Shown: positions 7,917 to 17,925 of the stretch, one piece after another
Layout: each line of letters starts with the position of its first letter
Position numbering within the stretch: the first letter of the stretch is position 1
From: Robertkochia flava
Lineage (GTDB): Bacteria > Bacteroidota > Bacteroidia > Flavobacteriales > Flavobacteriaceae
DNA: 64,000 bases
Reading direction: 5' to 3'
Assembly (NCBI RefSeq): GCF_020166515.1
Contig: NZ_JAINZT010000002.1
Coordinates: 620,001 to 684,000 of the forward strand
Program-made: the position numbers and the translations under genes
Notes under the pieces: generated by a model
What the model saw: only the letters and a program-made list of their open reading frames with translations
What the model was told of the DNA's origin: nothing
Databases searched by the model: none

Positions 7917-9141
7917 CCGGGACCGCTGGCAGGAGATCTTTGATACGATCAAAAAGAACAAACTGAGAACCTTTCTTTCAGGGTTCACAGTGACTCTTGG
8001 AATTCTCATTTTTACCGTCCTTTTTGGAATGGGTAATGGTTTGAAGAATGCCTTTATGGAATTTTTCATGGATGATGCTACAAATACTTTCTTCATTTTT
8101 GGCGGGCGAACTACCGAGCCTTACCGGGGTTTTAAACAAGGCAGGCGTATTCAGCTACACAATGACGACGTTGAGGATATTAAAAAGGATTTTGCTTTTT
8201 ATCTGGATTATATTACCCCAAGAATCAATCGCCGAAATCTTGTTAAATACCAGGGCGAAAGCAACACCTATAGTCTAAGAGGGGTGGGGCCTGCGCACAG
8301 GTTGAATGAAAAAACGATTATGATGAAGGGTCGCTATATAAATGAGAGTGACCTAGAGAAAAGTGCTAAAACAGCTGTAATAGGCCGATTGGTGGAACGT
8401 GATCTTTTTGGAAAGGATGGAGATGCCATTGGGGCGTATATAGATATTGGAGGTATTGCCTATAAGGTAGTTGGTGTGTTCCAGGATGACGGAGGTGATA
8501 ATGAAGAGCGATACATTTATATGCCATATACCACCATGCAATTGGTAGAAAAGGGGAATGATGAAATAGACAATATCATCATCGGATATGATTTGGCCAT
8601 CGGCTATCAAGGGGCTATGGCCTTTGAGAGGTCACTTTCGAAGTATCTTAAGGATAAGCATAATGTGGCACCAGATGACCGAAGCGGAATATTTATAAGG
8701 AACCTGGCCGATATTGTACAGCAAAATATGATGTTCGCCAACGTCATTCAGTTAGTAGTATTACTTGTGGGTATAGGCACTCTGATCGCCGGGGTGATAG
8801 GAATTAGTAACATCATGGTATTTGTAGTAAAAGAACGAACCAAAGAACTAGGAGTGAGAAAGGCTCTTGGAGCTACCCCCTGGTCAGTGATCGGCCTGGT
8901 GTTACAGGAATCTGTTTTCATTACTGCTATAGCTGGTTATATAGGATTGTTTGTTGGAGTACTTATACTTCGCTCTATTGGCGATAGCCTTAAAGACTAT
9001 TTTATAGTGAATCCTTCGGTAGGCGTTGGCACCCTTGTTGGTGCAACCGTCATTCTGATATTTTTCGGGGCTCTTGCAGGTTACATTCCTGCCAGAAGAG
9101 CAGCCCGTATTAAACCAATTGTAGCATTAAGAGACGAATAA
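7909..9141 (+). CDS. MacB-like ABC transporter permease 1
   Basis: A 410-residue permease: one N-terminal membrane helix (about 22-42), a large periplasmic MacB_PCD-type domain (about 50-270), and three C-terminal helices with FtsX signature VKERTKELGVRKALGATPWSV and the ending IPARRAARIKPIVALRDE. It is the first of two tandem permeases of about 25-30% visible similarity, so the exporter is probably a heterodimer. Substrate unknown. Confidence 0.93.
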   Translation: MFNRDRWQEIFDTIKKNKLRTFLSGFTVTLGILIFTVLFGMGNGLKNAFMEFFMDDATNTFFIFGGRTTEPYRGFKQGRRIQLHNDDVEDIKKDFAFYLDYITPRINRRNLVKYQGESNTYSLRGVGPAHRLNEKTIMMKGRYINESDLEKSAKTAVIGRLVERDLFGKDGDAIGAYIDIGGIAYKVVGVFQDDGGDNEERYIYMPYTTMQLVEKGNDEIDNIIIGYDLAIGYQGAMAFERSLSKYLKDKHNVAPDDRSGIFIRNLADIVQQNMMFANVIQLVVLLVGIGTLIAGVIGISNIMVFVVKERTKELGVRKALGATPWSVIGLVLQESVFITAIAGYIGLFVGVLILRSIGDSLKDYFIVNPSVGVGTLVGATVILIFFGALAGYIPARRAARIKPIVALRDE

Positions 9142-9142
9142 G

Positions 9143-10408
9143 ATGTTCAGATTTATATTTGATAAAGACACCTGGCAGGAAATATGGGGCTCCATAAGCA
9201 AGAATAAGGTACGTACGGTAATTACGGTGATTGGAGTGCTTTGGGGAATCTTCGTCTACATTGCCTTGTCAGGAGCTGCCAAAGGCCTGGACAATGGTTT
9301 TGAAAAGGAGTTTCAGGATATTGCCAGTAACAGTATGTTCATTTGGGCACAAAGCACCAGTATGCCCTATAAAGGTTTTAAGATCGGGAGAAGTTACAAC
9401 CTTCGTACCGGTGATGTGGAGGCTTTAAAGAATAAACACCCGGAGATCCAGTTTATAGCCCCAAGAAATGTTCAGGGAGTTTTCGGGGGAGAGCCACCTC
9501 AGGTAGTTAGAGGATTTCGCACAGGGACCTATCGGGTATTTGGAGATTACCCTGTAGTTGACCGGGTAGCCAAAAAGAAAATTTATGAAGGAGGGCGTTT
9601 TCTCAATGATGATGATATTAAATACGACCGCAAGGTAGTGGTGATCGGCGAAAAAGTTCGCGACGAGCTTTTTTATAAAGATGAGGAGGCTGTTGGAGGT
9701 TTTATCAAGATAGGGAGCATTTATTTTCAAGTCATCGGAGTGTATAAGATCAACAACTTCGGATTTGAAGGTGACGACTCCATTTTGATGCCTTTTACCA
9801 CTTACAAGAGAGTATACAATATGGGCGATCTTGTGGGTTGGATGGTAGTAGCGGCATATGATGATGTGGATATTGTTGCTCTTGAGGAAAAGGTGAAAGG
9901 AACGATCAAAAAAATGCACGATATCCATCCTGATGATGAACGTGCCGTCGGCGGATTCAATCTTGGAGAGGAATTCGGTAAAATTAAGGGTTTTGCAAAA
10001 GGTATGAACCTGCTTTCTTTGGTGGTTGGTTTGGCAACCATTATTGCAGGGGTGATCGCCATTGGGAATATTCTGTTGATCTCTGTGAAAGAAAGAACAA
10101 GAGAGCTGGGTGTTCGGCGCGCACTTGGAGCTACCCCCAGAGAGGTGAAGGCGCAGATCCTGCTGGAATCAGTATTTCTTACTGTTGTAGCCGGTATCAT
10201 AGGAATCATTCTCGGTGCCGGAGTATTGGCCCTTATCCAGGCATTGTTACCGGAAGACGGAGACTTTCCTTATACCAATCCAACCGTACCTATACCTTTT
10301 GTGCTGGGTGCCCTGGTAATCATGGTGGTTCTTGGAACACTCATCGGACTAATACCGGCGCAAAGAGCAGTAAGCATTAAACCTATTGATGCATTAAGAG
10401 AAGAATAA
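9143..10408 (+). CDS. MacB-like ABC transporter permease 2
   Basis: A 421-residue paralogue of the upstream gene with the same layout: N-terminal helix, periplasmic MacB_PCD domain, then VKERTRELGVRRALGATPREV and the C-terminal IPAQRAVSIKPIDALREE. It starts one base after the previous stop. The pair with one ATPase and an adaptor suggests an asymmetric MacB-type complex that exports a small molecule, peptide or lipid. Confidence 0.93.
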   Translation: MFRFIFDKDTWQEIWGSISKNKVRTVITVIGVLWGIFVYIALSGAAKGLDNGFEKEFQDIASNSMFIWAQSTSMPYKGFKIGRSYNLRTGDVEALKNKHPEIQFIAPRNVQGVFGGEPPQVVRGFRTGTYRVFGDYPVVDRVAKKKIYEGGRFLNDDDIKYDRKVVVIGEKVRDELFYKDEEAVGGFIKIGSIYFQVIGVYKINNFGFEGDDSILMPFTTYKRVYNMGDLVGWMVVAAYDDVDIVALEEKVKGTIKKMHDIHPDDERAVGGFNLGEEFGKIKGFAKGMNLLSLVVGLATIIAGVIAIGNILLISVKERTRELGVRRALGATPREVKAQILLESVFLTVVAGIIGIILGAGVLALIQALLPEDGDFPYTNPTVPIPFVLGALVIMVVLGTLIGLIPAQRAVSIKPIDALREE

Positions 10409-10443
10409 TTTGTAACGAAAACTAAATACCTAATTCAAATAAA

Positions 10444-11565
10444 ATGAAAATTGTCAAATATTTAGGAATAGCCATATTGGTGATCGGTGCCCTGGGAGCG
10501 GCAGCATTCTTTATAAAATCGAATGCCAAATCGCCAATAACCTATGAAACGGAAACGGCCTTCAAAACCGATATAGAAGAGAAATCGGTAGCTACAGGAA
10601 AAGTGATCCCTAAAGAGGAGGTACTCATTAAACCTCAGATCTCGGGAATCATCGATAAGATTCTGGTTGAGGAAGGCGATCAGATCAACGCCGGAGACCT
10701 TATCGCCCGTATCAAGGTAGTTCCTAATGAACAGGCTTTAATGAGTGCCAGAGGTCGGGTAAGCAATGCAGAAATTGCTTTAAGAAATGCCAAAATTGAA
10801 TACGAACGAAACAAGACCCTATTTGATCGTGGGGTAGTATCAAGTCAGGACTTTCTTACCATTGAGCTGCGCTACAACCAGGCGGTTCAGGAATTGCAAA
10901 ATGCCAAGGTAGACTACCAGATCATCAGAAGCGGATCTGCCGGTGGAGAAGCCACGGCTAATACCAACATCAGGGCTACCATTTCCGGGACTATTCTTGA
11001 GATCCCTGTTGAAGAAGGATTTCAAGTGATCCAGGCTAATAACTTCAACGATGGAACTACGATAGCAACCATTGCTGATATGAGCAGAATGATCTTTGAA
11101 GGACAGGTAGATGAGGCCGAGGTTGGAAAGCTGGAGCTGGGAATGCCACTGGAGATCAGCCTGGGGGCTCTTCAGGAAGAAAAGCTTTTTGCCGATCTGA
11201 AATTCGTTGCGCCGAAAGGCGTGGAAGAGCAGGGAGCCGTTCAGTTTAAGATCGAAGGAGATATTAACCTGGACAGTATTGATGTTTTTATCCGTGCCGG
11301 CTACAGCGCCAATGCCTCTATGATCCTGGAAAAGAAGGACAATGTTCTGGCAATAAAGGAGGCTCTGCTGCAATACGACAAGGAGACCGACGATCCTTAC
11401 GTGGAAGTGCAGACCGGAGAACAGGAATTCGAACGCAGAGATGTTGAGTTGGGAATATCTGACGGAATAAACGTAGAGATTCTTTCCGGAATTGATGAAA
11501 ATGATAAGATCAAGGTGTGGAATAAAACTGAGCCTTTAAAGAGAAAAACTGACGACGACGCCTAA
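10444..11565 (+). CDS. Periplasmic adaptor (membrane fusion protein) of the MacAB-TolC-like exporter
   Basis: A 373-residue HlyD/MacA-type protein. It has an N-terminal membrane anchor (about 5-23), the lipoyl-like half EVLIKPQISGIIDKILVEEGDQI (about 58-80), an alpha-hairpin (about 95-160), the second half (ISGTILEIPVEEGFQV) and beta-barrel domains. It bridges the ABC permeases to the TolC protein encoded 18 bp downstream. Confidence 0.94.
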   Translation: MKIVKYLGIAILVIGALGAAAFFIKSNAKSPITYETETAFKTDIEEKSVATGKVIPKEEVLIKPQISGIIDKILVEEGDQINAGDLIARIKVVPNEQALMSARGRVSNAEIALRNAKIEYERNKTLFDRGVVSSQDFLTIELRYNQAVQELQNAKVDYQIIRSGSAGGEATANTNIRATISGTILEIPVEEGFQVIQANNFNDGTTIATIADMSRMIFEGQVDEAEVGKLELGMPLEISLGALQEEKLFADLKFVAPKGVEEQGAVQFKIEGDINLDSIDVFIRAGYSANASMILEKKDNVLAIKEALLQYDKETDDPYVEVQTGEQEFERRDVELGISDGINVEILSGIDENDKIKVWNKTEPLKRKTDDDA

Positions 11566-11583
11566 TACCTAAACAGGAGAACT

Positions 11584-12936
11584 ATGAAACTAAAGAATTA
11601 CCAGAGGCTGCTTTTTGCATGTATTGCCCTGGCGGGTATCAATATTACCCTGGCCCAGGAAAAGGAGTGGACCCTCAGGGAATGTGTGGAATATGCGATC
11701 GAAAACAATATTACCATTCAGCAATTTGAACTGGACCTGGAAAATGCGGATATCGACAGAAGCGATGCCATCGGGAATTTTGTTCCTTCCTTAAACGCCA
11801 ACTCCAATCTGGGGTTCAGTAAAGGTTTAACTATTGACCCGACGACTAACAATTTCGTTACCGAAAATATCACCACAGCAAGCGGAAGTATTTCCTCCCA
11901 GCTTACACTATTTGACGGGATGCGGAATTTTAACCAGGTGAACAGGGCCAAACTCAATTCCCTTTCTGCCAAATATCGTCTGGAAGGAATGAAGGATGAC
12001 ATTAGCCTGTCTGTAGCCAATGCCTACCTAAATATTCTGGCCAACCGCGAAACCCTGAATACGTTCAGGGCACAGTACAGGGCAACAGAGCAGGACCTGG
12101 CCCGTACCCGGGAACTGGTGGCCAATGGAGTGCTGCCAGAAGGAGACCTGCTGGAGATCGAATCGACCGCTGCAACCCAGGAGCAACAGATCATTAACGC
12201 CGAGAATAATGTATACATCGCGCGGATTAACCTGGCCCAGTTGCTTCAGATCACCGATTATGAGAATTTTGACGTGGTGGATGAAGGCTATATGATCCCC
12301 GATTCAAACATTCTTGAGTATAGTGCCGGTGAGATCTATGAGAAATCCCTGCAGGTACTCAATAATATCAAAGCTTCTGAAGTGTCTATGGAACTGGCCG
12401 AGAAGGATCTTCAGATCGCTAAGGGAGCAAGATATCCCACCCTTGGTGCGAGCATGAACTACAATACGCGTTACAGTGAGCTCAATGTGGATGATAACTT
12501 CAATACCATTCCGTTTGTAGACCAGCTTTGGCTGAATGATGGAATCTCGTATGGGTTCGGATTAAACATCCCTGTGCTGAACGGATTTAGCGTGAAGAAT
12601 AATATAGAACGAAGACGTATAGCGCTGGACAGGCAAAAGCTGCAATACGAAGCCGATAAGCTGGACCTGGAAGCCAATGTTAACCAGGCCTATGTAGATG
12701 TTAAAGGTTCCTTCAAGTCGTATGAGGCCGCCACCAAGACGGTCGAAGCAAGAAGGCTGGCATATGAATATGCCAAGGAGCGGTATAATGTAGGGCTTAT
12801 GAACAGCTTCGATTTCAGCCAGGCCCAGGCCCGGTTGGATAACGCGGAGGCGGAATTGATCCGCGCTAAGTACAATTACATCTTTAATCTTAAAGTATTG
12901 GAATTTTATTTTGGGGTGCCTTTGGATGAATTGTAA
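11584..12936 (+). CDS. TolC-family outer-membrane efflux protein
   Basis: A 450-residue outer-membrane channel with a signal peptide (cleavage near LAQEKEW, about residue 22) and two repeats of the TolC fold, seen in WTLRECVEYAIENN (about 29-42), the long helical segments, and the C-terminal GLMNSFDFSQAQARLDNAEAEL with YNYIFNLKVLEFYFG. It completes the tripartite exporter. Confidence 0.95.
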   Translation: MKLKNYQRLLFACIALAGINITLAQEKEWTLRECVEYAIENNITIQQFELDLENADIDRSDAIGNFVPSLNANSNLGFSKGLTIDPTTNNFVTENITTASGSISSQLTLFDGMRNFNQVNRAKLNSLSAKYRLEGMKDDISLSVANAYLNILANRETLNTFRAQYRATEQDLARTRELVANGVLPEGDLLEIESTAATQEQQIINAENNVYIARINLAQLLQITDYENFDVVDEGYMIPDSNILEYSAGEIYEKSLQVLNNIKASEVSMELAEKDLQIAKGARYPTLGASMNYNTRYSELNVDDNFNTIPFVDQLWLNDGISYGFGLNIPVLNGFSVKNNIERRRIALDRQKLQYEADKLDLEANVNQAYVDVKGSFKSYEAATKTVEARRLAYEYAKERYNVGLMNSFDFSQAQARLDNAEAELIRAKYNYIFNLKVLEFYFGVPLDEL

Positions 12937-12957
12937 TTTTGCAATTAATTTCTGAGT

Positions 12958-13632
12958 ATGGCAACCATATTAAATTTAGAAACAGCCACCACCAACTGTT
13001 CCGTAAGCATCAGCAGGAATGGGGAGGTGGCTTTTTTACGCGAAATAGCCGAGCAGGGATACTCTCATGCCGAAAACCTTCACAGGTTTATCCGGGAAGG
13101 TATGGAGGAACTTGCCATGGACTTCAGCGCGCTTGATGCTGTTTCCGTAAGCAAAGGTCCCGGATCGTATACCGGTTTAAGGATCGGGGTTTCTGCAGCC
13201 AAGGGGTTGTGCTTTTCCCTTGATAAACCGCTCATTGCCATACCAACTCTGGAGATTCTCGCCTGCCAGTTTTCTCAAACCGATGGCATCACCGTTCCTA
13301 TGCTGGACGCGAGGCGAATGGAGGTCTATGCAGCCATGTATGGTCCGGAAGGGGAAGAACTCCGGGAAACAAGAGCCGAAATTATCGATGCTGAAAGTTT
13401 CGCAGACAGCCTGTCTGCCCACAAGCTCTATTTTGTGGGGAATGCAGGTGATAAGTGCAAAGAGGTGATCCGGCATGAAAACGCACACTTTATTCAGGAA
13501 GTGAATTTACCTTCTGCTAAGGAAATGGCGATGCTTGCCGAAAAGTTCTATAACCGCCGGGAATTTGTGGATGTAGCCTATTTCGAACCCTTCTACCTTA
13601 AGGATTTTATGGCGCCAAAGAAAAGGAATTAA
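12958..13632 (+). CDS. tsaB: tRNA threonylcarbamoyladenosine biosynthesis protein TsaB
   Basis: A 224-residue ASKHA-fold protein that acts with TsaD and TsaE in t6A modification of ANN-decoding tRNAs. Motifs: ILNLETATTNCSVSI at the N-terminus, SKGPGSYTGLRIGVSAAKGL (about 63-82) and VPMLDARRMEVYAA (about 113-126). Length and start are normal. The other t6A enzyme in the window is Sua5 at 31.2 kb. It converges on, and overlaps by 4 bp, the downstream MscS gene. Confidence 0.95.
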   Translation: MATILNLETATTNCSVSISRNGEVAFLREIAEQGYSHAENLHRFIREGMEELAMDFSALDAVSVSKGPGSYTGLRIGVSAAKGLCFSLDKPLIAIPTLEILACQFSQTDGITVPMLDARRMEVYAAMYGPEGEELRETRAEIIDAESFADSLSAHKLYFVGNAGDKCKEVIRHENAHFIQEVNLPSAKEMAMLAEKFYNRREFVDVAYFEPFYLKDFMAPKKRN

Positions 13633-14447
13633 GCCTGGACCTGCTTTTGTATCTGCACCCGGTGAGGGAAGGGGATCTCGATACCCGCAGCGTCAAGAGC
13701 ATCCTTGCAGCGTTCCAGGCATCCAAACCGTACATCCCAGTAATCTCCGGAATCTGCCCATGGCCTCACTACAAAATTCACCGAGGAATCGGCCAGTTCC
13801 GATACCGCAACGGTGGGGGCAGGCTCTTTGAGGGTTTTTGGATGTGAATTGATGGCCTCCAGGAGTACCTCTCTGGTTCTTTGCAGATCGGAACCGTAAT
13901 CTACCCCGATAACAAGGTCTACCCTGAGCTTTCCTTTTTTAGTGTAATTCACAATATTTCCATTGGATAATGCCCCATTGGGGATAACAATGGTTTTGTT
14001 CTCAGGCGAATTCAGAATGGTGTTAAAGATCTGGATCTCCTCGACAACCCCCAGCTCCCCCTGAGCTTCAATAAGATCACCAACCCTTACCGGTTTAAAG
14101 ATCATCAACAGGATACCGCCTGCAAAATTAGAAAGCGACCCCTGCAGGGCGAGTCCGATGGCCAAACCTGCAGCGGCGATAACCGCAGCAAAGGACGCTG
14201 TGCTTACTCCCAGGGTTCCAAGTACAACAATTACAAGAAAGATCCTGAGTCCGTATTTCAGGAAATTCAGCAAAAATTTGGAGAGGCTGATCTCGTAATC
14301 GCGTTTCTCCATGATGCGTTTGGCCACTCTTACCAGTCGCGCGATGAGCCAGGATCCTATGATCCATATGAGAATGGCCCCGATGATCTTGGGGCCGTAA
14401 ATAATTACGGCATCCATGCCTTTGTCAATCCACTTGTCTAATTCCAT
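13629..14447 (-). CDS. Small mechanosensitive channel (MscS family)
   Basis: A 272-residue MscS-type channel: three N-terminal membrane helices, with the pore helix ASFAAVIAAAGLAIGLALQGSLSNFAGGILL (about 86-116), then the beta domain (VRVGDLIEAQGELGVVEEI) and a C-terminal alpha/beta domain. It would release solutes on hypo-osmotic shock. A close paralogue lies 73 bp upstream on the same strand, so this is a tandem pair. Confidence 0.94.
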   Translation of the reverse strand: MELDKWIDKGMDAVIIYGPKIIGAILIWIIGSWLIARLVRVAKRIMEKRDYEISLSKFLLNFLKYGLRIFLVIVVLGTLGVSTASFAAVIAAAGLAIGLALQGSLSNFAGGILLMIFKPVRVGDLIEAQGELGVVEEIQIFNTILNSPENKTIVIPNGALSNGNIVNYTKKGKLRVDLVIGVDYGSDLQRTREVLLEAINSHPKTLKEPAPTVAVSELADSSVNFVVRPWADSGDYWDVRFGCLERCKDALDAAGIEIPFPHRVQIQKQVQA

Positions 14448-14520
14448 GTTTTACGGTGTTAAGGTTAAAAAATGACCTTAGCAAAAGAAGCAGGAAAAGA
14501 CAGGGTGGGAGCGGAAATTG

Positions 14521-15360
14521 TTATCCTTTTTTCTGGATCTCTACCTGATGTGGATAAGGGATTTCGATACCTTCAGCGTCGAATCGCATTTTCAGCTCTT
14601 CCAGTACATGCCAGCGACACGCCCAGAAATTGGCATTGGTGGCCCAGTAGCGCAGGGAAAGGTTTACGGAACTGTCTGCCAGCTCGGCAACCATGACCTC
14701 AGGCTGGGGGTCCTTTTCCACCTTTTCGAAAGTATTCACGATATCCAGCAGGATGGTTTTGGCTTTTTTAATGTCTGAATCGTAGCTGATTCCTACAATT
14801 AAGTTTTCTCTTCTTGTATTTTCGGCACTGAAGTTTACAATGTTGTCGTTCGCTAGTTTTCCGTTAGGGATAATGGCCATCTGGTTTCCGAAGGTGCTTA
14901 GTTTCGTGTTGATGATGCCGATTTCCTTAACTGTACCGGAAATGCCCTGGGCTTCAATAAAGTCACCGACCCTGAAGGGCTTAAAGATCAGAATAAGAAC
15001 TCCGCCGGCGAAATTGGAGAGGGAGCCCTGAAGGGCCATCCCGACCGCCAGACCGGCTGCCGCTATGATCGCAGCAAAAGATGTGGTTTCAATACCCAGG
15101 GTGCCAAGAATAGCAAGGATGAGTAGGATCTTTAAAGACCACGAGAGCAGGTTTTTCAGGAAAAAACGCAAACTGGGCTCATACTCGCGTTTCTCCATAA
15201 TAAAGTCGACGGCCTTTACCAGTCTTTTAATCAGCCAGAATCCAACGATCCATAAGAGCAGTGCGCCAAGCACACTTAAAATAATAGAAGTCAGGTCCAG
15301 GCTGGCAATATAATCAAGAGAAGATTGCAGCAGTTCTGCAGTTTGGTACGTTTTTTCCAT
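14521..15360 (-). CDS. Small mechanosensitive channel (MscS family), paralogue
   Basis: A 279-residue MscS channel closely similar to the neighbouring one: pore helix TSFAAIIAAAGLAVGMALQGSLSNFAGGVL, then FRVGDFIEAQGISGTVKEIGI. The N-terminal part is slightly longer. The pair probably arose by tandem duplication and is likely co-transcribed leftward. Confidence 0.94.
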   Translation of the reverse strand: MEKTYQTAELLQSSLDYIASLDLTSIILSVLGALLLWIVGFWLIKRLVKAVDFIMEKREYEPSLRFFLKNLLSWSLKILLILAILGTLGIETTSFAAIIAAAGLAVGMALQGSLSNFAGGVLILIFKPFRVGDFIEAQGISGTVKEIGIINTKLSTFGNQMAIIPNGKLANDNIVNFSAENTRRENLIVGISYDSDIKKAKTILLDIVNTFEKVEKDPQPEVMVAELADSSVNLSLRYWATNANFWACRWHVLEELKMRFDAEGIEIPYPHQVEIQKKG

Positions 15361-15440
15361 AGTAGCACTTTTTTATAAAATTAAGAAAAGTGCTATAAAA
15401 GGTCAGAACTTAACCTGTTAAAAGACGATTATGGTCGTTA

Positions 15441-17471
15441 TTACGTAGCTGCTTCCAGTTGTTTAATACACTCTTCAAGAGTGTGTACAGGCAGATCACA
15501 TTGCTGATTTTTACAAATGAAGAATTGCAAACGATCGCTATTATACCGGTTTTTCAGGATGGCTATGGAAGAGCTCGTTTCTGAAGGTATCACCAGGGTA
15601 TTGGACAGGTAGCGCTCCTGTAATCTTAAAGAAGCTGCTATGGCCCCTGGTCCGGTTACAGCGACCTCCCGGAAGGGCATCTCATAATTCAGGGCCAGAT
15701 CCAGCCAATTTGCGTGGCTGTATGGGTACGCCATAAAATCTTCCCGCATTTGGCCCAGCATTTGGGTGGCCAGGGTGTTGTATGCCTCATTGCCGAAGAT
15801 AGCCCCGAGGGTAAAGAGATTTTTAGCCATTACAGAATTAGATGCAGGAATTACATTATCACTCTTTTCCACAGGATTACTGATAAGTGCACAGTCGTTA
15901 TGGGCAGAGAAAAGAAACATCTTTTGTTTTTCGTCAAAGAAATTATCCAGTACATGATTACATAAATACCGGGCCCGAAGAATGTATTGATGGCCGCATC
16001 CGGCCTGGAACAAGGTGATGCAGGCTTCTATAAGGAACGCGTAATCTTCCAGGAATCCGATATCTCCGGTCCTGCCTTTTCGGTAGGTATGGGAAAGCTG
16101 TATGTCTTCACGGATCATGACCTCTTCGAGGAATTTCATATTTCTGAGAGCGAGCTCCAGGTATTTTTCTTCTCCTGAGGCCAGGTAGGCATGGGTAAGT
16201 CCGGTAATGGTAAGGGCATTCCAGGAGGTGATGCATTTATCGTCCAGGGAAGGTCGCGGTCTTTTACTGCGTTGCTTTAAAAGTTTGACCCGGCAGGATT
16301 CAAGCGTCTCCCTTAGCTGTGGTTCCGGAATTTCGAGGGCTAGCGATAGATTTTCCAGGCGGTCTTCCCGGAACAGGACATAGTTCCCGTGTTCCCAATA
16401 CCCTTTTGCGTTAATGTTGAATACTTTACTGAAAACCTCAAAATCCTCTTTGAGAATGTCCTCCAGCTCCTCCTTTGTCCAGGTGTAATAGGCTCCTTCT
16501 TGCAGTTGTTCTTTTGCATTTATGCTGTCTGCATCAAGACTCGAATAAAATTCGCCATTTTCTCCAAGTAAGTCCCTGATTAGAAAACTAAATATACCTT
16601 CCATGATCTCGAGGTAGAAGGGATCCCGGAATTTACGGTAAGCCAGTGCATACGTTTTAAGCAACTGGGCATTGTCATACAACATCATTTCAAAATGGGG
16701 GATATGCCATTTCTCATCTGTTGAATACCTGGCAAAACCGCCCCCGAGATGATCCCAAAGTCCTCCTGACGGCATTTTTAACAAGGTGTTTTTAAGGTAA
16801 GTATCTACTTGGCTGTCCTTTTCCAGGTCACTGTATTTCAACAGGAAATTCAGGTTTACCGGCATCATAAATTTTGGGGCACCCTTCCGACCTCCATGGG
16901 TCATGTCCATATATGGGATCCAACCGGCAATTGCATTTCTTATATCGGCAAGCGTGGGGAGGGGCTGTTGTGACGAAGGTGGGTTTGTATTTATCAGGGA
17001 GATCCCTTCGGTTAGTTTCCCGGCGTACTCCTCTATTTTTGGTAGGTCGCTCTTGTAGAGCTCCCCTAATTGCTTTAGGATAGCCATCCATTGCTCTTTT
17101 TTAAAATAGGTGCCGCCCCAGAAAGGTCGCCCGTCCGGAAGCGCCACCACATGCATAGGCCAGCCTCCGCTTCCTGTCATGATCTGCACAGCCGTCATGT
17201 ACAGCTGGTCCACATCCGGACGCTCCTCCCGGTCAACCTTTATGTTCACGAAATACCGGTTCATAATGCCGGCTACTTCGGGATCTTCAAAACTCTCTGC
17301 TTCCATAACGTGACACCAGTGGCAGGCAGCATAACCTACGCTTATTAAAATCGGTTTATTGGCAGACCGGGCCAGGGAAAGGGTTTCCTGACTCCACGCT
17401 TTCCAGTGAACGGGGTTGTTTGCATGCTGGAGCAGGTAGGGACTGTTCTCTTTGTGTAGTTCGTTTGCCAT
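15441..17471 (-). CDS. Thioredoxin-domain protein of the YyaL/SPATA20 family
   Basis: A 676-residue protein with an N-terminal thioredoxin-like domain (NELHKENSPYLLQHANNPV, then CHWCHVM with cysteines at about 50 and 53) followed by a large six-hairpin alpha/alpha-barrel typical of glycoside-hydrolase-like folds. The catalytic role of the family is not established. The frame extends four codons further to 17483, but that ATG abuts the T-run of the dodecin terminator, so the ATG at 17471 (MANELHK) is the better start. Confidence 0.92.
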   Translation of the reverse strand: MANELHKENSPYLLQHANNPVHWKAWSQETLSLARSANKPILISVGYAACHWCHVMEAESFEDPEVAGIMNRYFVNIKVDREERPDVDQLYMTAVQIMTGSGGWPMHVVALPDGRPFWGGTYFKKEQWMAILKQLGELYKSDLPKIEEYAGKLTEGISLINTNPPSSQQPLPTLADIRNAIAGWIPYMDMTHGGRKGAPKFMMPVNLNFLLKYSDLEKDSQVDTYLKNTLLKMPSGGLWDHLGGGFARYSTDEKWHIPHFEMMLYDNAQLLKTYALAYRKFRDPFYLEIMEGIFSFLIRDLLGENGEFYSSLDADSINAKEQLQEGAYYTWTKEELEDILKEDFEVFSKVFNINAKGYWEHGNYVLFREDRLENLSLALEIPEPQLRETLESCRVKLLKQRSKRPRPSLDDKCITSWNALTITGLTHAYLASGEEKYLELALRNMKFLEEVMIREDIQLSHTYRKGRTGDIGFLEDYAFLIEACITLFQAGCGHQYILRARYLCNHVLDNFFDEKQKMFLFSAHNDCALISNPVEKSDNVIPASNSVMAKNLFTLGAIFGNEAYNTLATQMLGQMREDFMAYPYSHANWLDLALNYEMPFREVAVTGPGAIAASLRLQERYLSNTLVIPSETSSSIAILKNRYNSDRLQFFICKNQQCDLPVHTLEECIKQLEAAT

Positions 17472-17483
17472 GGATGGGTACAT

Positions 17484-17507
17484 AAAAAACGCCCTTCGCA
17501 GGACGTT
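17484..17507 (-). terminator. Rho-independent terminator of the dodecin gene
   Basis: Read leftward, AACGTCCT, GCGA loop and AGGGCGTT form an 8-bp stem followed by TTTTTT. It ends at the first candidate start of the downstream gene and helps decide that start. Confidence 0.85.
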
Positions 17508-17534
17508 TGTTGAAATTTACTGGTGGTTATTAAC

Positions 17535-17735
17535 TTATTTCAGGCCAAAGGTTATTTTAGCATTCACCCTGTAAGAGGAGATCTTTCCATCTTTAATGGT
17601 GGCACTGTGCTCTGCAATATAAACAGATTTAATATTTTGTACGGTGGCCGAAGCTTTTTCAACAGCCTGATGGGCTGCATCTTCCCAGCTTTTGTCTGAG
17701 TCGGCCAGTACTTCAATTACTTTTAATACGGACAT
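17535..17735 (-). CDS. Dodecin family protein
   Basis: A 66-residue protein of typical dodecin length. The family pattern is clear: VIEVLADSDKSWEDAAHQAVEKA followed by the beta strand region SVYIAEHSATIKDGKISSYRVNAKITF. Dodecins form dodecameric shells that bind and buffer flavins such as riboflavin or FMN. It is monocistronic, with its own terminator. Confidence 0.94.
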   Translation of the reverse strand: MSVLKVIEVLADSDKSWEDAAHQAVEKASATVQNIKSVYIAEHSATIKDGKISSYRVNAKITFGLK

Positions 17736-17830
17736 AGGTTTACATTTTAAATTTTACTTAACTTTAGTATTTAAAGATAAGGATTTTAAAAGCATTAAAG
17801 GTGTAAATAACTGTAAATCAACCCTGTAAA

Positions 17831-17866
17831 AAGATCAATCGCTAATTGAAATTGATCTTTTTTTAA
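17831..17866. other. Inverted repeat between dodecin and the phosphate transporter
   Basis: GATCAAT and ATTGATC arms (7 bp) are separated by about 11 nt and flanked by A- and T-runs. It lies between divergent genes, so it is not an obvious terminator; it could be an operator for the phosphate transporter. Confidence 0.35.
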
Positions 17867-17925
17867 TGTTTATGTAACAGGATGTTATCACAGGTTTAGC
17901 ACTTTTGAAGTTAGCTGTTTACATT

